In this document: piece by piece, positions 46,783 to 56,129 of the stretch
How the letters are laid out: every line of letters starts with the position of its first letter
Position numbering within the stretch: position 1 is the stretch's first letter
DNA from: JAFDXJ01 sp039811225
GTDB taxonomy: Bacteria; Bacteroidota; Bacteroidia; Chitinophagales; Chitinophagaceae
Direction: 5' to 3'
NCBI GenBank assembly: GCA_039811225.1
Contig: JBDHYG010000001.1
Span: 124,001 to 188,000 of the forward strand
Length of the DNA: 64,000 bases
Position numbers and translations under genes: made by a program
The notes under the pieces: generated by a model
Told to the model about the DNA's origin: nothing
Databases searched by the model: none
Seen by the model: the letters and a program-made list of their open reading frames with translations, nothing else

Positions 46783-47877
46783 ATGAAAATTATTCACGTA
46801 GCTGAAGCTTTTGAAGGAGGTATTATCGAAATAATACGACTGTTAAGCCTTCACATGCCAGATTTGGAGCACCTTGTCGTTCACGGTAACAGGCAGGTTG
46901 ATATGGAAAAAGAAAAGCTGACTTTCCCGGAAAATGTAAAATTTATACATTGGAAAACAGCAAAACGAGAAATTGGACTTTTCGATGATTTCAAAGCATT
47001 TATTGAATTAAAAAAGATTTTAAAACAAAATAAACCTTTTGAAGCATTACATCTTTATAGTTCTAAGGCTGGCTTTCTTGGTCGGTTAGCCGGAAAAGTA
47101 CTTGGCTTCAAAAATATTATTTATTCCCCACAAGGGGCTTCTTTTGAACGGAAAGATATCTCAGCTTTTAAAAAGAAATTATTTATTTTCCTGGAGAAAA
47201 ATGCAAGTGCCTTGCCTGGCAAAATAATTTCTGCCTCCAAATCAGAACAAAAAATCTTTGAAGATATTGGCGTTCAATCCACCTGCATATATAATGGTGT
47301 AACGCTGGATGAAACATATCAGAAATCTTACCAAAACGATGAATTTATCATTGTAAATGCAGCCCGGATTTCAGAACAAAAGAATCCACAACTGTTCAAT
47401 AAAATTGCCAGTGCTTTCGTAAATCAGCCCCGCGTGAAATTTGTTTGGATCGGTAATGGCCCATTGCACAATCAACTTACATCACCCAATATAACGGTAA
47501 CCGGCTGGGTAGGAAAGGAAGAAGTGGAAAAGCACCTTAAATCCGCCAGCTTATATTTATCTACTGCACTTTGGGAAGGCCTGCCCTTATCCGTACTGGA
47601 AGCAATGAAATTTCACCTACCACTACTATTAAGTAATTGTGTAGGTAATGTAGATCTTGTGGAAAATGGGAAAAATGGTTTTTCATATACTTCCTGTGAT
47701 GAAGCCATCCAAAAAATCAATGACTACCTGGCTGATCCGCATCTGGTAGAAATACATGGAAACGGATCTTATAATTTACTGAAAAGAGAGTTTAGCATTG
47801 ATAAAATGAAAGATAAATTCAAAGAAATTTATCTTTCAGAAATTAATTTACCCGCCGTTAATTATCATTTTACGTAA
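46783..47877 (+). CDS. GT4 glycosyltransferase
   Basis: This 364-residue GT-B enzyme opens with IIHVAEAFEGGIIEIIRLLS and has the C-terminal donor-binding features ARISEQKNPQLF, VWIGNGPLHNQL and the E-x7-E-type STALWEGLPLSVLEAM. The ATG at 46783 (MKIIHVAEAF) gives the proper Rossmann start. An earlier frame start at 46687 adds 32 unlikely residues. It is the only plus-strand gene of the polysaccharide locus and overlaps the UDP-glucuronate decarboxylase end by 13 bp. Donor and acceptor are unknown. Confidence 0.9.
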   Translation: MKIIHVAEAFEGGIIEIIRLLSLHMPDLEHLVVHGNRQVDMEKEKLTFPENVKFIHWKTAKREIGLFDDFKAFIELKKILKQNKPFEALHLYSSKAGFLGRLAGKVLGFKNIIYSPQGASFERKDISAFKKKLFIFLEKNASALPGKIISASKSEQKIFEDIGVQSTCIYNGVTLDETYQKSYQNDEFIIVNAARISEQKNPQLFNKIASAFVNQPRVKFVWIGNGPLHNQLTSPNITVTGWVGKEEVEKHLKSASLYLSTALWEGLPLSVLEAMKFHLPLLLSNCVGNVDLVENGKNGFSYTSCDEAIQKINDYLADPHLVEIHGNGSYNLLKREFSIDKMKDKFKEIYLSEINLPAVNYHFT

Positions 47878-48851
47878 GCAGAGAAATCTTTGTGTTCTTT
47901 TTTATATAAACTCTCTGTCGATAATGTTTTAAAATAGGCATACGTTTTTTCCAGGCCTTCTTTCCTGTCCACTTTTGGTTCCCAATGAAGGAGTGTTTTG
48001 GCTCGTGTTATATCCGGCCGGCGTTGTTTAGGGTCATCAGTCGGCAAAGGTTTATAAATGATCTTTTGATTGGCACCGGTGAGGGCAAGTATTTCTTCTG
48101 CAAAATCTTTGATCGTAATTTCATTGGGGTTACCAATATTCACCGGGTATGGATAATCGCTGAATAACAACCGGTAGATACCTTCGATCAGATCATCCAT
48201 ATAACAGAAGGAACGGGTTTGGCTGCCATCACCAAAAACAGTCAGATCCTCTCCCCGCAAAGCCTGGCCGATAAATGCCGGTAATACCCGGCCATCATTC
48301 AAGCGCATACGAGGGCCATACGTATTAAATATCCGGACTATCCTGGTTTCCACACCATGATAAGTATGATAGGCCATGGTAATAGCTTCCTGGTATCTTT
48401 TTGCTTCATCATAAACTCCTCTTGGCCCGATTGGATTTACATTGCCCCAATAATCTTCCGTTTGTGGGTGTACAGTAGGATCACCATACACTTCTGAAGT
48501 AGAAGCCACCAGTATCCTCGCTTTTTTATCCTTGGCTAAACCTAATAAATTATGCGTACCCATTGCCCCCACCTTCAGTGTTTGAATAGGAATTTTCAGG
48601 TAATCAATAGGACTGGCCGGTGAGGCAAAATGCAGGATATAATCCAACGGGCCGGAAATATGTACAAAACGCGTTACATCATGATGATGAAATTCAAATT
48701 CCGGTAATGGAAATAAATGTTCTATATTTTGCAGGTCACCGGTGATGAGGTTATCCATGCCAATTACATGATAACCTTCTTTGATAAAACGGTCACAAAG
48801 ATGTGATCCTAAAAAACCGGCCGCACCGGTAATCAATATTCTTTTTCCCAT
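47865..48851 (-). CDS. UDP-glucuronate decarboxylase (UDP-xylose synthase)-like SDR
   Basis: This 328-residue extended SDR has GAAGFLGSHL (residues 9-18), the catalytic STSEVYGDP block and Tyr147/Lys151 in YDEAKR. HFASPASPIDYL, RIFNTYGPRM and VFGDGSQTRSFCYMDDLIEG closely follow the UXS pattern rather than RmlB or GalE. UXS oxidises and decarboxylates UDP-glucuronate to UDP-xylose. Its start abuts the upstream ugd stop (48851), giving UDP-glucose to UDP-glucuronate to UDP-xylose in two adjacent genes. Confidence 0.88.
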   Translation of the reverse strand: MGKRILITGAAGFLGSHLCDRFIKEGYHVIGMDNLITGDLQNIEHLFPLPEFEFHHHDVTRFVHISGPLDYILHFASPASPIDYLKIPIQTLKVGAMGTHNLLGLAKDKKARILVASTSEVYGDPTVHPQTEDYWGNVNPIGPRGVYDEAKRYQEAITMAYHTYHGVETRIVRIFNTYGPRMRLNDGRVLPAFIGQALRGEDLTVFGDGSQTRSFCYMDDLIEGIYRLLFSDYPYPVNIGNPNEITIKDFAEEILALTGANQKIIYKPLPTDDPKQRRPDITRAKTLLHWEPKVDRKEGLEKTYAYFKTLSTESLYKKEHKDFSAYVK

Positions 48852-50185
48852 TATTTCGTTGTTTTTTCCTGGTTATATCCGATAGAATAATATGCGAAGC
48901 CTTTTGCCTGCATTTCTGCTGCATTATAAATATTCCTGCCATCGAAGATGACTTTGGTTTTTAGGTTTGATATCACCTGCTCCCAATCCGGCAATCTGAA
49001 TTCTGCCCATTCAGTAACCAGCACTACTGCATCCGCTCCCTTGGTAGCAGAAATGGCGTTTTTACTATAGGTAATTGAATTTCCCAAATCATGTTTAGCT
49101 TCTTCCATGGCCACCGGATCATAAGCCTGGACTTTTGCGCCGGCCTTTAACAAGGCTTCAATTAAAACCAGGGAAGGCGCTTCACGCATATCATCGGTAT
49201 TGGGTTTAAATGACAATCCCCACAAAGCGAATACTTTTCCTTTAAGTTCATTATTGAAATGCTTTTTTATTTTGGAAAATAACACCGTCTTCTGGTCATT
49301 ATTAACATGTTCCACCGCATTCAGAATCCGCAAATCATAATGATATGCTTTACCTGTACGGATTAATGCTTTCACATCCTTTGGAAAACAACTACCCCCA
49401 TAGCCAATGCCCGGGTAAATAAATTTATTCCCAATACGTACATCGGATCCGATACCCTTGCGTACTTCATTTACATTTGCCCCTACCAGTTCACAAAGAT
49501 TGGCAATGTCATTCATAAATGAAATTTTTGTGGCCAGCATGGCATTCGCCGCATACTTCGTCATCTCCGCTGATGGAATATCCATAAAAAATAGCGGATG
49601 CCCGTTTAGAATAAACGGCTCATATAAATTACGAAGAATGGTTTGCGCTTTTTCTGATTCCACTCCAATCACTATTCTATCCGGTTTCAGAAAATCATCA
49701 ATGGCCGCACCTTCTTTCAGAAATTCCGGATTGGAAGCCACATCAAAAGATAATTTACTTTTCCGCACATTCAGGGCTTTCTGAATTGTCTTTTTCACTT
49801 TAGCCGCTGTGCCCACGGGAACCGTGCTTTTGGTAACTACTACTAAATAATCTTCCATGTGTTCACCAATCGTTTCGGCCACTTTCAATACATACCGCAA
49901 ATCGGCGCTGCCATCCTCTCCCGGCGGTGTACCCACAGCAATAAATGCTACTTCCGCTCCTTTAATCACTTCATCCAGTTTCGTACTGAAATGCAACCTC
50001 CTTTTCTGCACATTCCTACTTACAATGTCTTCCAACCCGGGTTCATATATTGGCAGGATCCCTTTATTCAGGTCTTTGATCTTTTTCTCATTTACATCTA
50101 CACAAGTCACATCAGTCCCTACTTCAGCGAGGCAGGCACCTGTTACTAAGCCGACATAACCAGTTCCTATTACGACAATTTTCAT
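48851..50185 (-). CDS. ugd: UDP-glucose 6-dehydrogenase
   Basis: This 444-residue protein has the NAD-binding motif IGTGYVGLVTGACLA (6-20), the catalytic cysteine at 266 in GYGGSCFPKDV and the C-terminal ALWGLSFKPNTDDMREAPS motif. The reaction is oxidation of UDP-glucose to UDP-glucuronate with two NAD+. It overlaps the UXS start by one base and follows a sulfotransferase by 66 bp. The gene supplies acidic or pentose sugar donors for the glycan of the locus. Confidence 0.95.
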   Translation of the reverse strand: MKIVVIGTGYVGLVTGACLAEVGTDVTCVDVNEKKIKDLNKGILPIYEPGLEDIVSRNVQKRRLHFSTKLDEVIKGAEVAFIAVGTPPGEDGSADLRYVLKVAETIGEHMEDYLVVVTKSTVPVGTAAKVKKTIQKALNVRKSKLSFDVASNPEFLKEGAAIDDFLKPDRIVIGVESEKAQTILRNLYEPFILNGHPLFFMDIPSAEMTKYAANAMLATKISFMNDIANLCELVGANVNEVRKGIGSDVRIGNKFIYPGIGYGGSCFPKDVKALIRTGKAYHYDLRILNAVEHVNNDQKTVLFSKIKKHFNNELKGKVFALWGLSFKPNTDDMREAPSLVLIEALLKAGAKVQAYDPVAMEEAKHDLGNSITYSKNAISATKGADAVVLVTEWAEFRLPDWEQVISNLKTKVIFDGRNIYNAAEMQAKGFAYYSIGYNQEKTTK

Positions 50186-50251
50186 CTTTACTTATTTTAT
50201 AACTTTTGTTGTTTACGTATGCGCTGATTCAATAAGGGGCGCAAATTAATA

Positions 50252-51169
50252 TTAATCCTTCATTTTCCAATTATCTAAATGGAGATTCAACTTTTTTTCC
50301 AGGGTATTAATTTCCTCTTTAAATATACCATATGCATATTTTCGATCTTCTTCTTTTAAGGCTAATTTCTCCTGTGGTACTTTAATTTTGGAAAGCACTT
50401 TTTCTTTCAGGTTCCTGGGCAACATTTTACCAGTCTTTAACACGGCTTCTTTGCCAAAAATATTAAACAAAAATTTCAGCCGGTTTTTGTTGTGTACATT
50501 TTTAATAGTATATGCCGTACAGGTAAATGAAGGATCAACACCAAGGAACTCAAACAAATTTTTCAGTACCCCATCTACATCCTGCCGGATGTCATCCATA
50601 AGAATTGTATGGAATTGATTTTGGGAGAAATATTTTTCATAAGCCGCTAATTGCTGTGAATATAACCCACCTTCAATATATGTACGTAAAGTGATTTCAT
50701 TTCTTTTGCCCAGGCCCCGCTGATCCTTCAACCAGGCATCGGTTATATCTTCTCCATAAAAATCAATACGGCTGCGTTGCTGCAGGTTATCGGCCATTGC
50801 ATCCCGGAAACTTAGTTTTTCATTGCCCTTCGCACTCCGCATCAACCAACCTGAATAGGCACGTTCCACCGGGTTACGAAAAGTGAAAATAAGTTTTGCG
50901 GAAGGATTGAATTTATAGATCCGTTCAGCAACAAAAGGGAGGAACGCATAGGTAGGTGTAGCTTCACCGATACAATGTTGCCCGCTAACCTCTTCAAAAT
51001 ATTTTTGATAAAAAGAAATACCCTTTGCATAATCCAGATCAAAGAACCGGGTTTCTTTTTTTGGTGACATGAAGATTTCCGGGTGCTGGCCCAGGTAATA
51101 ATGTAAAGAAGTAGAAGCCGTTTTGGGCGGCCCCAGTACAAAGAAATCAGGTAATTTATTTTGCTCCAT
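50252..51169 (-). CDS. PAPS-dependent sulfotransferase (1)
   Basis: This 305-residue protein has the 5'-phosphosulfate loop LGPPKTASTSLHYYLGQHPE at the N-terminus and the 3'-phosphate-binding IFTFRNPVERAYSGWL near residue 90, as in carbohydrate sulfotransferases of the heparan N-deacetylase/N-sulfotransferase (Sulfotransfer_1) type. The start at 51169 (MEQNKLPDFF) avoids overlap with the upstream GT gene. A start at 51220 would overlap. It is closely related to the sulfotransferase at 59679-60590. It likely sulfates the repeat unit sugar; the position is unknown. Confidence 0.9.
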   Translation of the reverse strand: MEQNKLPDFFVLGPPKTASTSLHYYLGQHPEIFMSPKKETRFFDLDYAKGISFYQKYFEEVSGQHCIGEATPTYAFLPFVAERIYKFNPSAKLIFTFRNPVERAYSGWLMRSAKGNEKLSFRDAMADNLQQRSRIDFYGEDITDAWLKDQRGLGKRNEITLRTYIEGGLYSQQLAAYEKYFSQNQFHTILMDDIRQDVDGVLKNLFEFLGVDPSFTCTAYTIKNVHNKNRLKFLFNIFGKEAVLKTGKMLPRNLKEKVLSKIKVPQEKLALKEEDRKYAYGIFKEEINTLEKKLNLHLDNWKMKD

Positions 51170-51183
51170 AATTGAATGGCTGA

Positions 51184-52290
51184 TTAAGCGAAATATAATT
51201 GGATATATTTTTCTGCACAACGTTCCATACTAAATTCCCGCTGAAATAACGTACGGCATGCTTGTTTTCTTTTTTCTATCTCTTGCTCATCCATTGCCAG
51301 GAAAGTTTTCAAAGCTTGTGTAAAACTGCCTGGATCGCCTGGTGATAAGATACCCAAATCGGTACTGACAATATCTTTTACACCACCAACCGCTGTACAT
51401 ACCGGAATCAGGCCTACTGACATGCTTTCTAACAGGCTGATCGGCAACCCTTCATAAATAGAAGAAAGTACAAAAGCATCTGCCTGTAAAAGGTAGTCCC
51501 CGATATTATCTACTTTGCCCAGGAAATGTACGTTGCCTGGTTTTATTTTTTTTAATTGCTCATATAATGCCTGATCGCCGGGCAGGCAATCTCCTAATAT
51601 CAATGCAATCGCATCAACATTTTCCTTTTCAAGAACGGCCATACATTCCAATAACAGTTGCTGATTTTTTTGCTTGGTTATTCGAGCTACATTTAAAAAT
51701 ACTTTTGTCTTAGGCGTAGGCTTTAAGGCCGCTATTTGTTGTGCAACTGTATCCAATTGAGGTGTTGCTGTTATGGGAAAAGTACCATTGTGGATAAGCG
51801 CTGAAGCGCTCTCGCCATATACTTTTTTTGCAGTATGCAATACTTCTTCTGATATACTAACGGGGATAATATATTTCGACCGGAAATATCCCTGGTACAA
51901 TTGCCGTACGATCCACCAACTTTCTTTGGTAGCCAGGTTATGCAGTGTATGTATTTTCCTGATTGGTTTTTTTATTTTTTTAAAGGCATACAAGCTATAA
52001 TACAGTGTATGCATATGTGTGTGCACCACATCGGGTTGAATCTTTGCCAGGATCGTACGAATTTTTCCGGGCATTGTTAAATCCGGTCCGCTTTTTTTGC
52101 CCAATGAAATAAACCGGACATTTTCATGAATTCTGGATAAAGGCAACATGCCTTCCCCATGATCATACATGCTAATGAGAGAAACATCAAAATCCGGATT
52201 TTTAGCCAGTTCATTGCTGAGTTGTATGCAAAAAACTTCTGCACCACCAAAACTCAACCGGGGAATCATTTGTACAATTTTCTTTTTCAT
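51184..52290 (-). CDS. GT4 glycosyltransferase
   Basis: This 368-residue GT-B protein has the start IPRLSFGGAEVFCIQLSNEL, the HTHMHTLYYSLYAFK block, VARITKQKNQQLLLECMAVL and the C-terminal SSIYEGLPISLLESMSVGLI signature (E-x7-E). It is probably a retaining glycosyltransferase building the repeat unit. It lies between two sulfotransferases, 11 bp after the upstream one, consistent with alternating sugar addition and sulfation. Confidence 0.9.
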   Translation of the reverse strand: MKKKIVQMIPRLSFGGAEVFCIQLSNELAKNPDFDVSLISMYDHGEGMLPLSRIHENVRFISLGKKSGPDLTMPGKIRTILAKIQPDVVHTHMHTLYYSLYAFKKIKKPIRKIHTLHNLATKESWWIVRQLYQGYFRSKYIIPVSISEEVLHTAKKVYGESASALIHNGTFPITATPQLDTVAQQIAALKPTPKTKVFLNVARITKQKNQQLLLECMAVLEKENVDAIALILGDCLPGDQALYEQLKKIKPGNVHFLGKVDNIGDYLLQADAFVLSSIYEGLPISLLESMSVGLIPVCTAVGGVKDIVSTDLGILSPGDPGSFTQALKTFLAMDEQEIEKRKQACRTLFQREFSMERCAEKYIQLYFA

Positions 52291-52301
52291 CTATTCTTTA
52301 C

Positions 52302-53240
52302 TTACTCCTTACTTATATCCGGTTGCTGCAACCAGGATGATGAATAATTCGTTTGCAAAAGCCTATCCAAAGACTTCACATCTTCCCGGAACTGTTCAAC
52401 CAGGAAATCTTTGACCGTATTAGGAACTGTTTCTCGTTCTTTTTCCACTATTTTACCATCCATTGATTTCAATGTATTTCTTTCAAACATTTTCCGTTTT
52501 AGCAGGTTCCGTTTCTGAGATGGCAACCAGGGATCCATAAAATGGCGAATCAGCCATGTCTTCCAGTGGCTGTTTTTAACCAATTGTTTTTGTAGCCATT
52601 TATTCCTGATTTCGCCGGTTATATTTTTAGGTTTTAAATCAGGTTGGAATAAAGTATCTATTTCCAGGAATTGATACAGCCTTTTTACAATAGCCTGGGG
52701 ATTTCGTTTAAGTTCTTCATAATCCAGGATCAGCAACTTTTCCCGGTCAAAAATTTCCAGGCAGGCAGTCAGTTGCCTGAAGTACAAGCCATGTTCAATA
52801 TATGTAAAATCATTGTTGTCCTTGGAAAAACTAAAATTTTCACCGGCCTTATAAATCAAGGCTTCTTCGGGGGAACGCTTTTCCCGGTACATTTTTTTAA
52901 AATAAAAATAAGCAGAAACAGCCCGCTCCACAGGGTTACGCAAAACCAGGATCAATTTACTACCAGGTGCATCCCGTTTTATTGCACGCAACATACCCGG
53001 ATAGAAAATATAATTAACTGCAGATTGCAGGACTATTTTTTGTTGCTCATAATAATGTACCTGTTCTTTTTCCAGTCTTTCTTCAATTTCTTTTTTGGTA
53101 GCATATAAGCCGAAGAGATGAACATCTTTTAAGGATGAATAACCATAAATATCCGGATGCTGAGCCAGCCAATGGTCAACTGATGTGGTACCAGCTTTTT
53201 GTACGCCGATTAAAAATGTATTTGGAAATATTGCTGCCAA
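52302..53240 (-). CDS. PAPS-dependent sulfotransferase (2)
   Basis: This 312-residue protein has the PAPS loop IGVQKAGTTSVDHWLAQHPD and the 3'-phosphate site LVLRNPVERAVSAYFYFK, followed by LLILDYEELKRNPQAIVKR and LYQFLEI. These are Sulfotransfer_1/heparan-type signatures. The catalytic Lys follows the common PKxGTT pattern here as QKAGTT. It begins the ST-GT-ST-ugd-uxs run, 80 bp after cysN, behind a predicted terminator. Confidence 0.9.
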   Translation of the reverse strand: MAAIFPNTFLIGVQKAGTTSVDHWLAQHPDIYGYSSLKDVHLFGLYATKKEIEERLEKEQVHYYEQQKIVLQSAVNYIFYPGMLRAIKRDAPGSKLILVLRNPVERAVSAYFYFKKMYREKRSPEEALIYKAGENFSFSKDNNDFTYIEHGLYFRQLTACLEIFDREKLLILDYEELKRNPQAIVKRLYQFLEIDTLFQPDLKPKNITGEIRNKWLQKQLVKNSHWKTWLIRHFMDPWLPSQKRNLLKRKMFERNTLKSMDGKIVEKERETVPNTVKDFLVEQFREDVKSLDRLLQTNYSSSWLQQPDISKE

Positions 53241-53264
53241 TTAACTGAGTTAAAAATGTACGAT

Positions 53265-53301
53265 AAAAAAAGCGCCTTGTCCATCACAACAAAACGCTTT
53301 T
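53265..53301 (-). terminator. Terminator downstream of cysN
   Basis: On the minus strand AAAAGCGTTTTG pairs with CAAGGCGCTTTT (12 bp, two G-U pairs) around a 10-nt loop, followed by T residues. It lies 20 bp after the cysN stop and before the next sulfotransferase gene. Confidence 0.65.
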
Positions 53302-53320
53302 AACAGAGTGTATTATGAAA

Positions 53321-54565
53321 TTAATCATTGATCATACCTGCCGCAACTGTTTCATTGGTTGTATCATCAATCAGGATGAGTGAACCGGTGTTGCGGTTTT
53401 TACGATAAGCGTCAAAGGCAATTTGATGAGTTGCACGCAACCGGACACGTACAATATCATTCATCTTTATTTCTTTATCATCTTCAATACGCTGCAGGGT
53501 GTTTACATTCATTTTATAAACTACTTCTTTTATCACAGCTTTTACTTCCTTGGTATTATGCCGCAGATAATATTTTGCACCCGGCACTGCAGATTTTGCA
53601 TTCAACCAGCACATCATTATATCAATATCCTGGGACATCTCAGGTTGATTATTCTCTTTGACAATCATATCGCCACGACTTATATCTATATCATCCTCCA
53701 ATGTGATGGATACAGACATCGGTGGATAAGCTTCCGCTACTGCACCGGCACTGGTATCAATGGATGTAATAGTAGAACTTAACCCGGATGGCAATACCAC
53801 CACTTTATCGCCGGGCCGGAAAATACCCCCTTCTACCCGGCCTGCATAGCCACGGTAATCATGGTATTCATCAGAGTGAGGACGAATAATGGTCTGTACC
53901 GGGAAACGGGCATCAATGTGATTATAGTCACTGGCGATGTGAATGGTTTCGAGGGTATTTAATAAAGTAGCTCCCTGGTACCATTCCATATTTTCTGAAC
54001 GGTTTACCACGTTATCGCCCACCAGTGCACTGATGGGAATAAAACGAATATCATTTACATCCAGTTTACTGGAGAACTCGGTATAATCGGCCACAATTTT
54101 ATTGAATACTGCTTCGGAATAATCAACCAGGTCCATTTTATTTACACAAATGATCAAATGCGGGATCTGTAAAAGAGAGGCAATATATGAATGGCGACAG
54201 GTTTGTTCCATTACCCCGTGCCGGGCATCAATTAAAATGAGTGCGAGGTTGGCGGTAGAAGCACCGGTAACCATATTGCGGGTATATTGAATATGGCCGG
54301 GCGTATCTGCTATAATAAATTTCCTTTTGGGTGTGGCAAAAAAACGGTATGCCACATCAATGGTAATTCCCTGCTCTCTTTCAGAACGGAGGCCATCTGT
54401 CAAAAGGGACAAATCGATATGCTCCAGTCCTTTTCGCTCGCTGGAATTTTTCACTGCTTCCAATTGATCTTCAAAAATTGATTTTGAATCATATAATAAA
54501 CGGCCAATCAATGTACTTTTTCCATCATCTACACTGCCCGCCGTAGTAAAACGCAATAATTCCAT
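53321..54565 (-). CDS. cysN: Sulfate adenylyltransferase subunit 1, GTP-binding
   Basis: This 414-residue translation-factor-type GTPase has G1 GSVDDGKS (10-17), G3 DTPGHIQYT, G4 NKMDLVDY and an elongation-factor-like beta-barrel C-terminus. With CysD it adenylates sulfate to APS using GTP hydrolysis as drive. It has no fused APS kinase domain; a separate cysC is present two genes upstream. It follows cysD by 35 bp in a cysQ-cysC-cysD-cysN unit. The length is that of stand-alone CysN. Confidence 0.94.
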   Translation of the reverse strand: MELLRFTTAGSVDDGKSTLIGRLLYDSKSIFEDQLEAVKNSSERKGLEHIDLSLLTDGLRSEREQGITIDVAYRFFATPKRKFIIADTPGHIQYTRNMVTGASTANLALILIDARHGVMEQTCRHSYIASLLQIPHLIICVNKMDLVDYSEAVFNKIVADYTEFSSKLDVNDIRFIPISALVGDNVVNRSENMEWYQGATLLNTLETIHIASDYNHIDARFPVQTIIRPHSDEYHDYRGYAGRVEGGIFRPGDKVVVLPSGLSSTITSIDTSAGAVAEAYPPMSVSITLEDDIDISRGDMIVKENNQPEMSQDIDIMMCWLNAKSAVPGAKYYLRHNTKEVKAVIKEVVYKMNVNTLQRIEDDKEIKMNDIVRVRLRATHQIAFDAYRKNRNTGSLILIDDTTNETVAAGMIND

Positions 54566-54600
54566 ATTTTCAGTTTTTCTGTTTTAGATAAATGCTTTTA

Positions 54601-55506
54601 TTAAAAATAACCTTGTTTTTTCCTGTCTTCCATGGAGGTTTCTGAACGTTTGTCATCACTTCTGTTGCCCCGTTCTGTGCTTCGAATAGCAGAAACTTCC
54701 ATTACGATTTTCTCAATGGTATCGGCATCTGATTCAATACCTCCGGTGATGGTAATATCGCCAAGTGTCCTGAAACGGATGACACGTTTTTCAATACATT
54801 CGCCTTCCCGCAATACCATGTATTCACTATTGGGGAGGAACGTATTATCACGGAATACTACTTCTCTTTCATGTGCATAATACAAGGACGGGATCTTAAT
54901 TTTTTCCTGCATGATATAATTCCAAACATCCATCTCTGTCCAGTTACTGATGGGGAATACGCGGAAATGTTCACCCATATTTTTCCGGCCATTGAATATA
55001 TTCCAAAGTTCAGGGCGCTGGTTTTTAGGATCCCACTGGCCAAATTCATCGCGGTGGGAGAAAAACCTTTCTTTAGCCCTGGCTTTTTCTTCATCACGCC
55101 TTGCACCACCTATAGCCGCATCAATTTTATTGGATTCAATACAATCCAGCAGGGTTACAATCTGTAAAGTATTCCTCGATGCATTCAGGCCTTTTTCTTC
55201 TTTTGCCCGGCCTTTATTAATGGATTCCTGAACGGAACCAACCAATAATTGTACACCCAATTCTTTAACCAGGTTGTCCCTGAATTGCATGGTTTCAGGA
55301 AAATTATGCCCTGTATCAATATGAATCAACGGCATGGGTATCCTGGCAGGCCAGAATGCTTTCTTGGCCAGGTGTGTTACAACGATAGAATCTTTACCGC
55401 CGGAGAATAAAATCGCCGGTCTGTCAAACTGGGCTACAACTTCGCGCAGCACGAATATGGCTTCTGCCTCCAGCTCCTGCAAATGATCTAAATAATACTT
55501 ATGCAT
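54601..55506 (-). CDS. cysD: Sulfate adenylyltransferase subunit 2
   Basis: This 301-residue PP-loop enzyme has the ATP-pyrophosphatase signature LFSGGKDSIV with SGGKDS at residues 35-40, then AKKAFWPARIPMPLIHIDTG, ARRDEEKARAKERF and PISNWTEMDVWNYI. It forms APS from ATP and sulfate in complex with CysN. The C-terminal GNRSDDKRSETSMEDRKKQG tail is typical. It follows cysC by 9 bp. Confidence 0.95.
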   Translation of the reverse strand: MHKYYLDHLQELEAEAIFVLREVVAQFDRPAILFSGGKDSIVVTHLAKKAFWPARIPMPLIHIDTGHNFPETMQFRDNLVKELGVQLLVGSVQESINKGRAKEEKGLNASRNTLQIVTLLDCIESNKIDAAIGGARRDEEKARAKERFFSHRDEFGQWDPKNQRPELWNIFNGRKNMGEHFRVFPISNWTEMDVWNYIMQEKIKIPSLYYAHEREVVFRDNTFLPNSEYMVLREGECIEKRVIRFRTLGDITITGGIESDADTIEKIVMEVSAIRSTERGNRSDDKRSETSMEDRKKQGYF

Positions 55507-55515
55507 ACTAAAAAA

Positions 55516-56112
55516 TTACAGTTTTAATTTTTGAGAAATATATTGAATAACTTTTGCGGTGGATTCTTCCAGGGTTTCTTCCGCTGTATAAATATGTAAA
55601 TCGGGGTGCTCAGGGGCTTCAAATGGCGAGCTGATTCCGGTGAAATTACTGATTTCCCCGGCACGGGCTTTTTTATACAAACCTTTTACATCACGTTGTT
55701 CACACACTTCAACTGGTGCATCTACAAAGATTTCATAAAACTGATCACCCATTAATTCCTTCACTATTTTCCGGTCATTTTTAAAAGGTGAAACAAAAGC
55801 AGCCAAAACCACTATACCGGCATCACAGAAGAGTTTGGCAATTTCACCAATACGCCGGATATTTTCAATACGGCCGGTTTCAGTAAAATCAAGATCCTTA
55901 TTTATTCCCTTCCGGATATTGTCGCCATCCAGGATATAGGTATGATACCCATTTTCAAATAGTGATTGCTCTACGGCATTGGCCAGGGTACTTTTTCCGG
56001 AACCGGAAAGCCCGGTAAACCACAGGCAGGCCGGTTTATGGCCATTCTTCTCTGTTCTCTCTGCCTGGCTGATTTTGTAATTGTGTGGAATGATATGTAG
56101 TTTTTCCTGCAT
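55516..56112 (-). CDS. cysC: Adenylyl-sulfate kinase
   Basis: This 198-residue kinase has Walker A GLSGSGKS (34-41), the DGDNIRKGINKDLDF block and GIVVLAAFVSPFKNDR, diagnostic for APS kinase. It phosphorylates APS to PAPS, the sulfate donor of sulfotransferases. It follows cysQ by 17 bp. A stand-alone kinase beside sulfotransferases, without reductase genes, points to sulfate transfer rather than assimilation. Confidence 0.95.
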   Translation of the reverse strand: MQEKLHIIPHNYKISQAERTEKNGHKPACLWFTGLSGSGKSTLANAVEQSLFENGYHTYILDGDNIRKGINKDLDFTETGRIENIRRIGEIAKLFCDAGIVVLAAFVSPFKNDRKIVKELMGDQFYEIFVDAPVEVCEQRDVKGLYKKARAGEISNFTGISSPFEAPEHPDLHIYTAEETLEESTAKVIQYISQKLKL

Positions 56113-56129
56113 GTGCCTATTTATACGTT

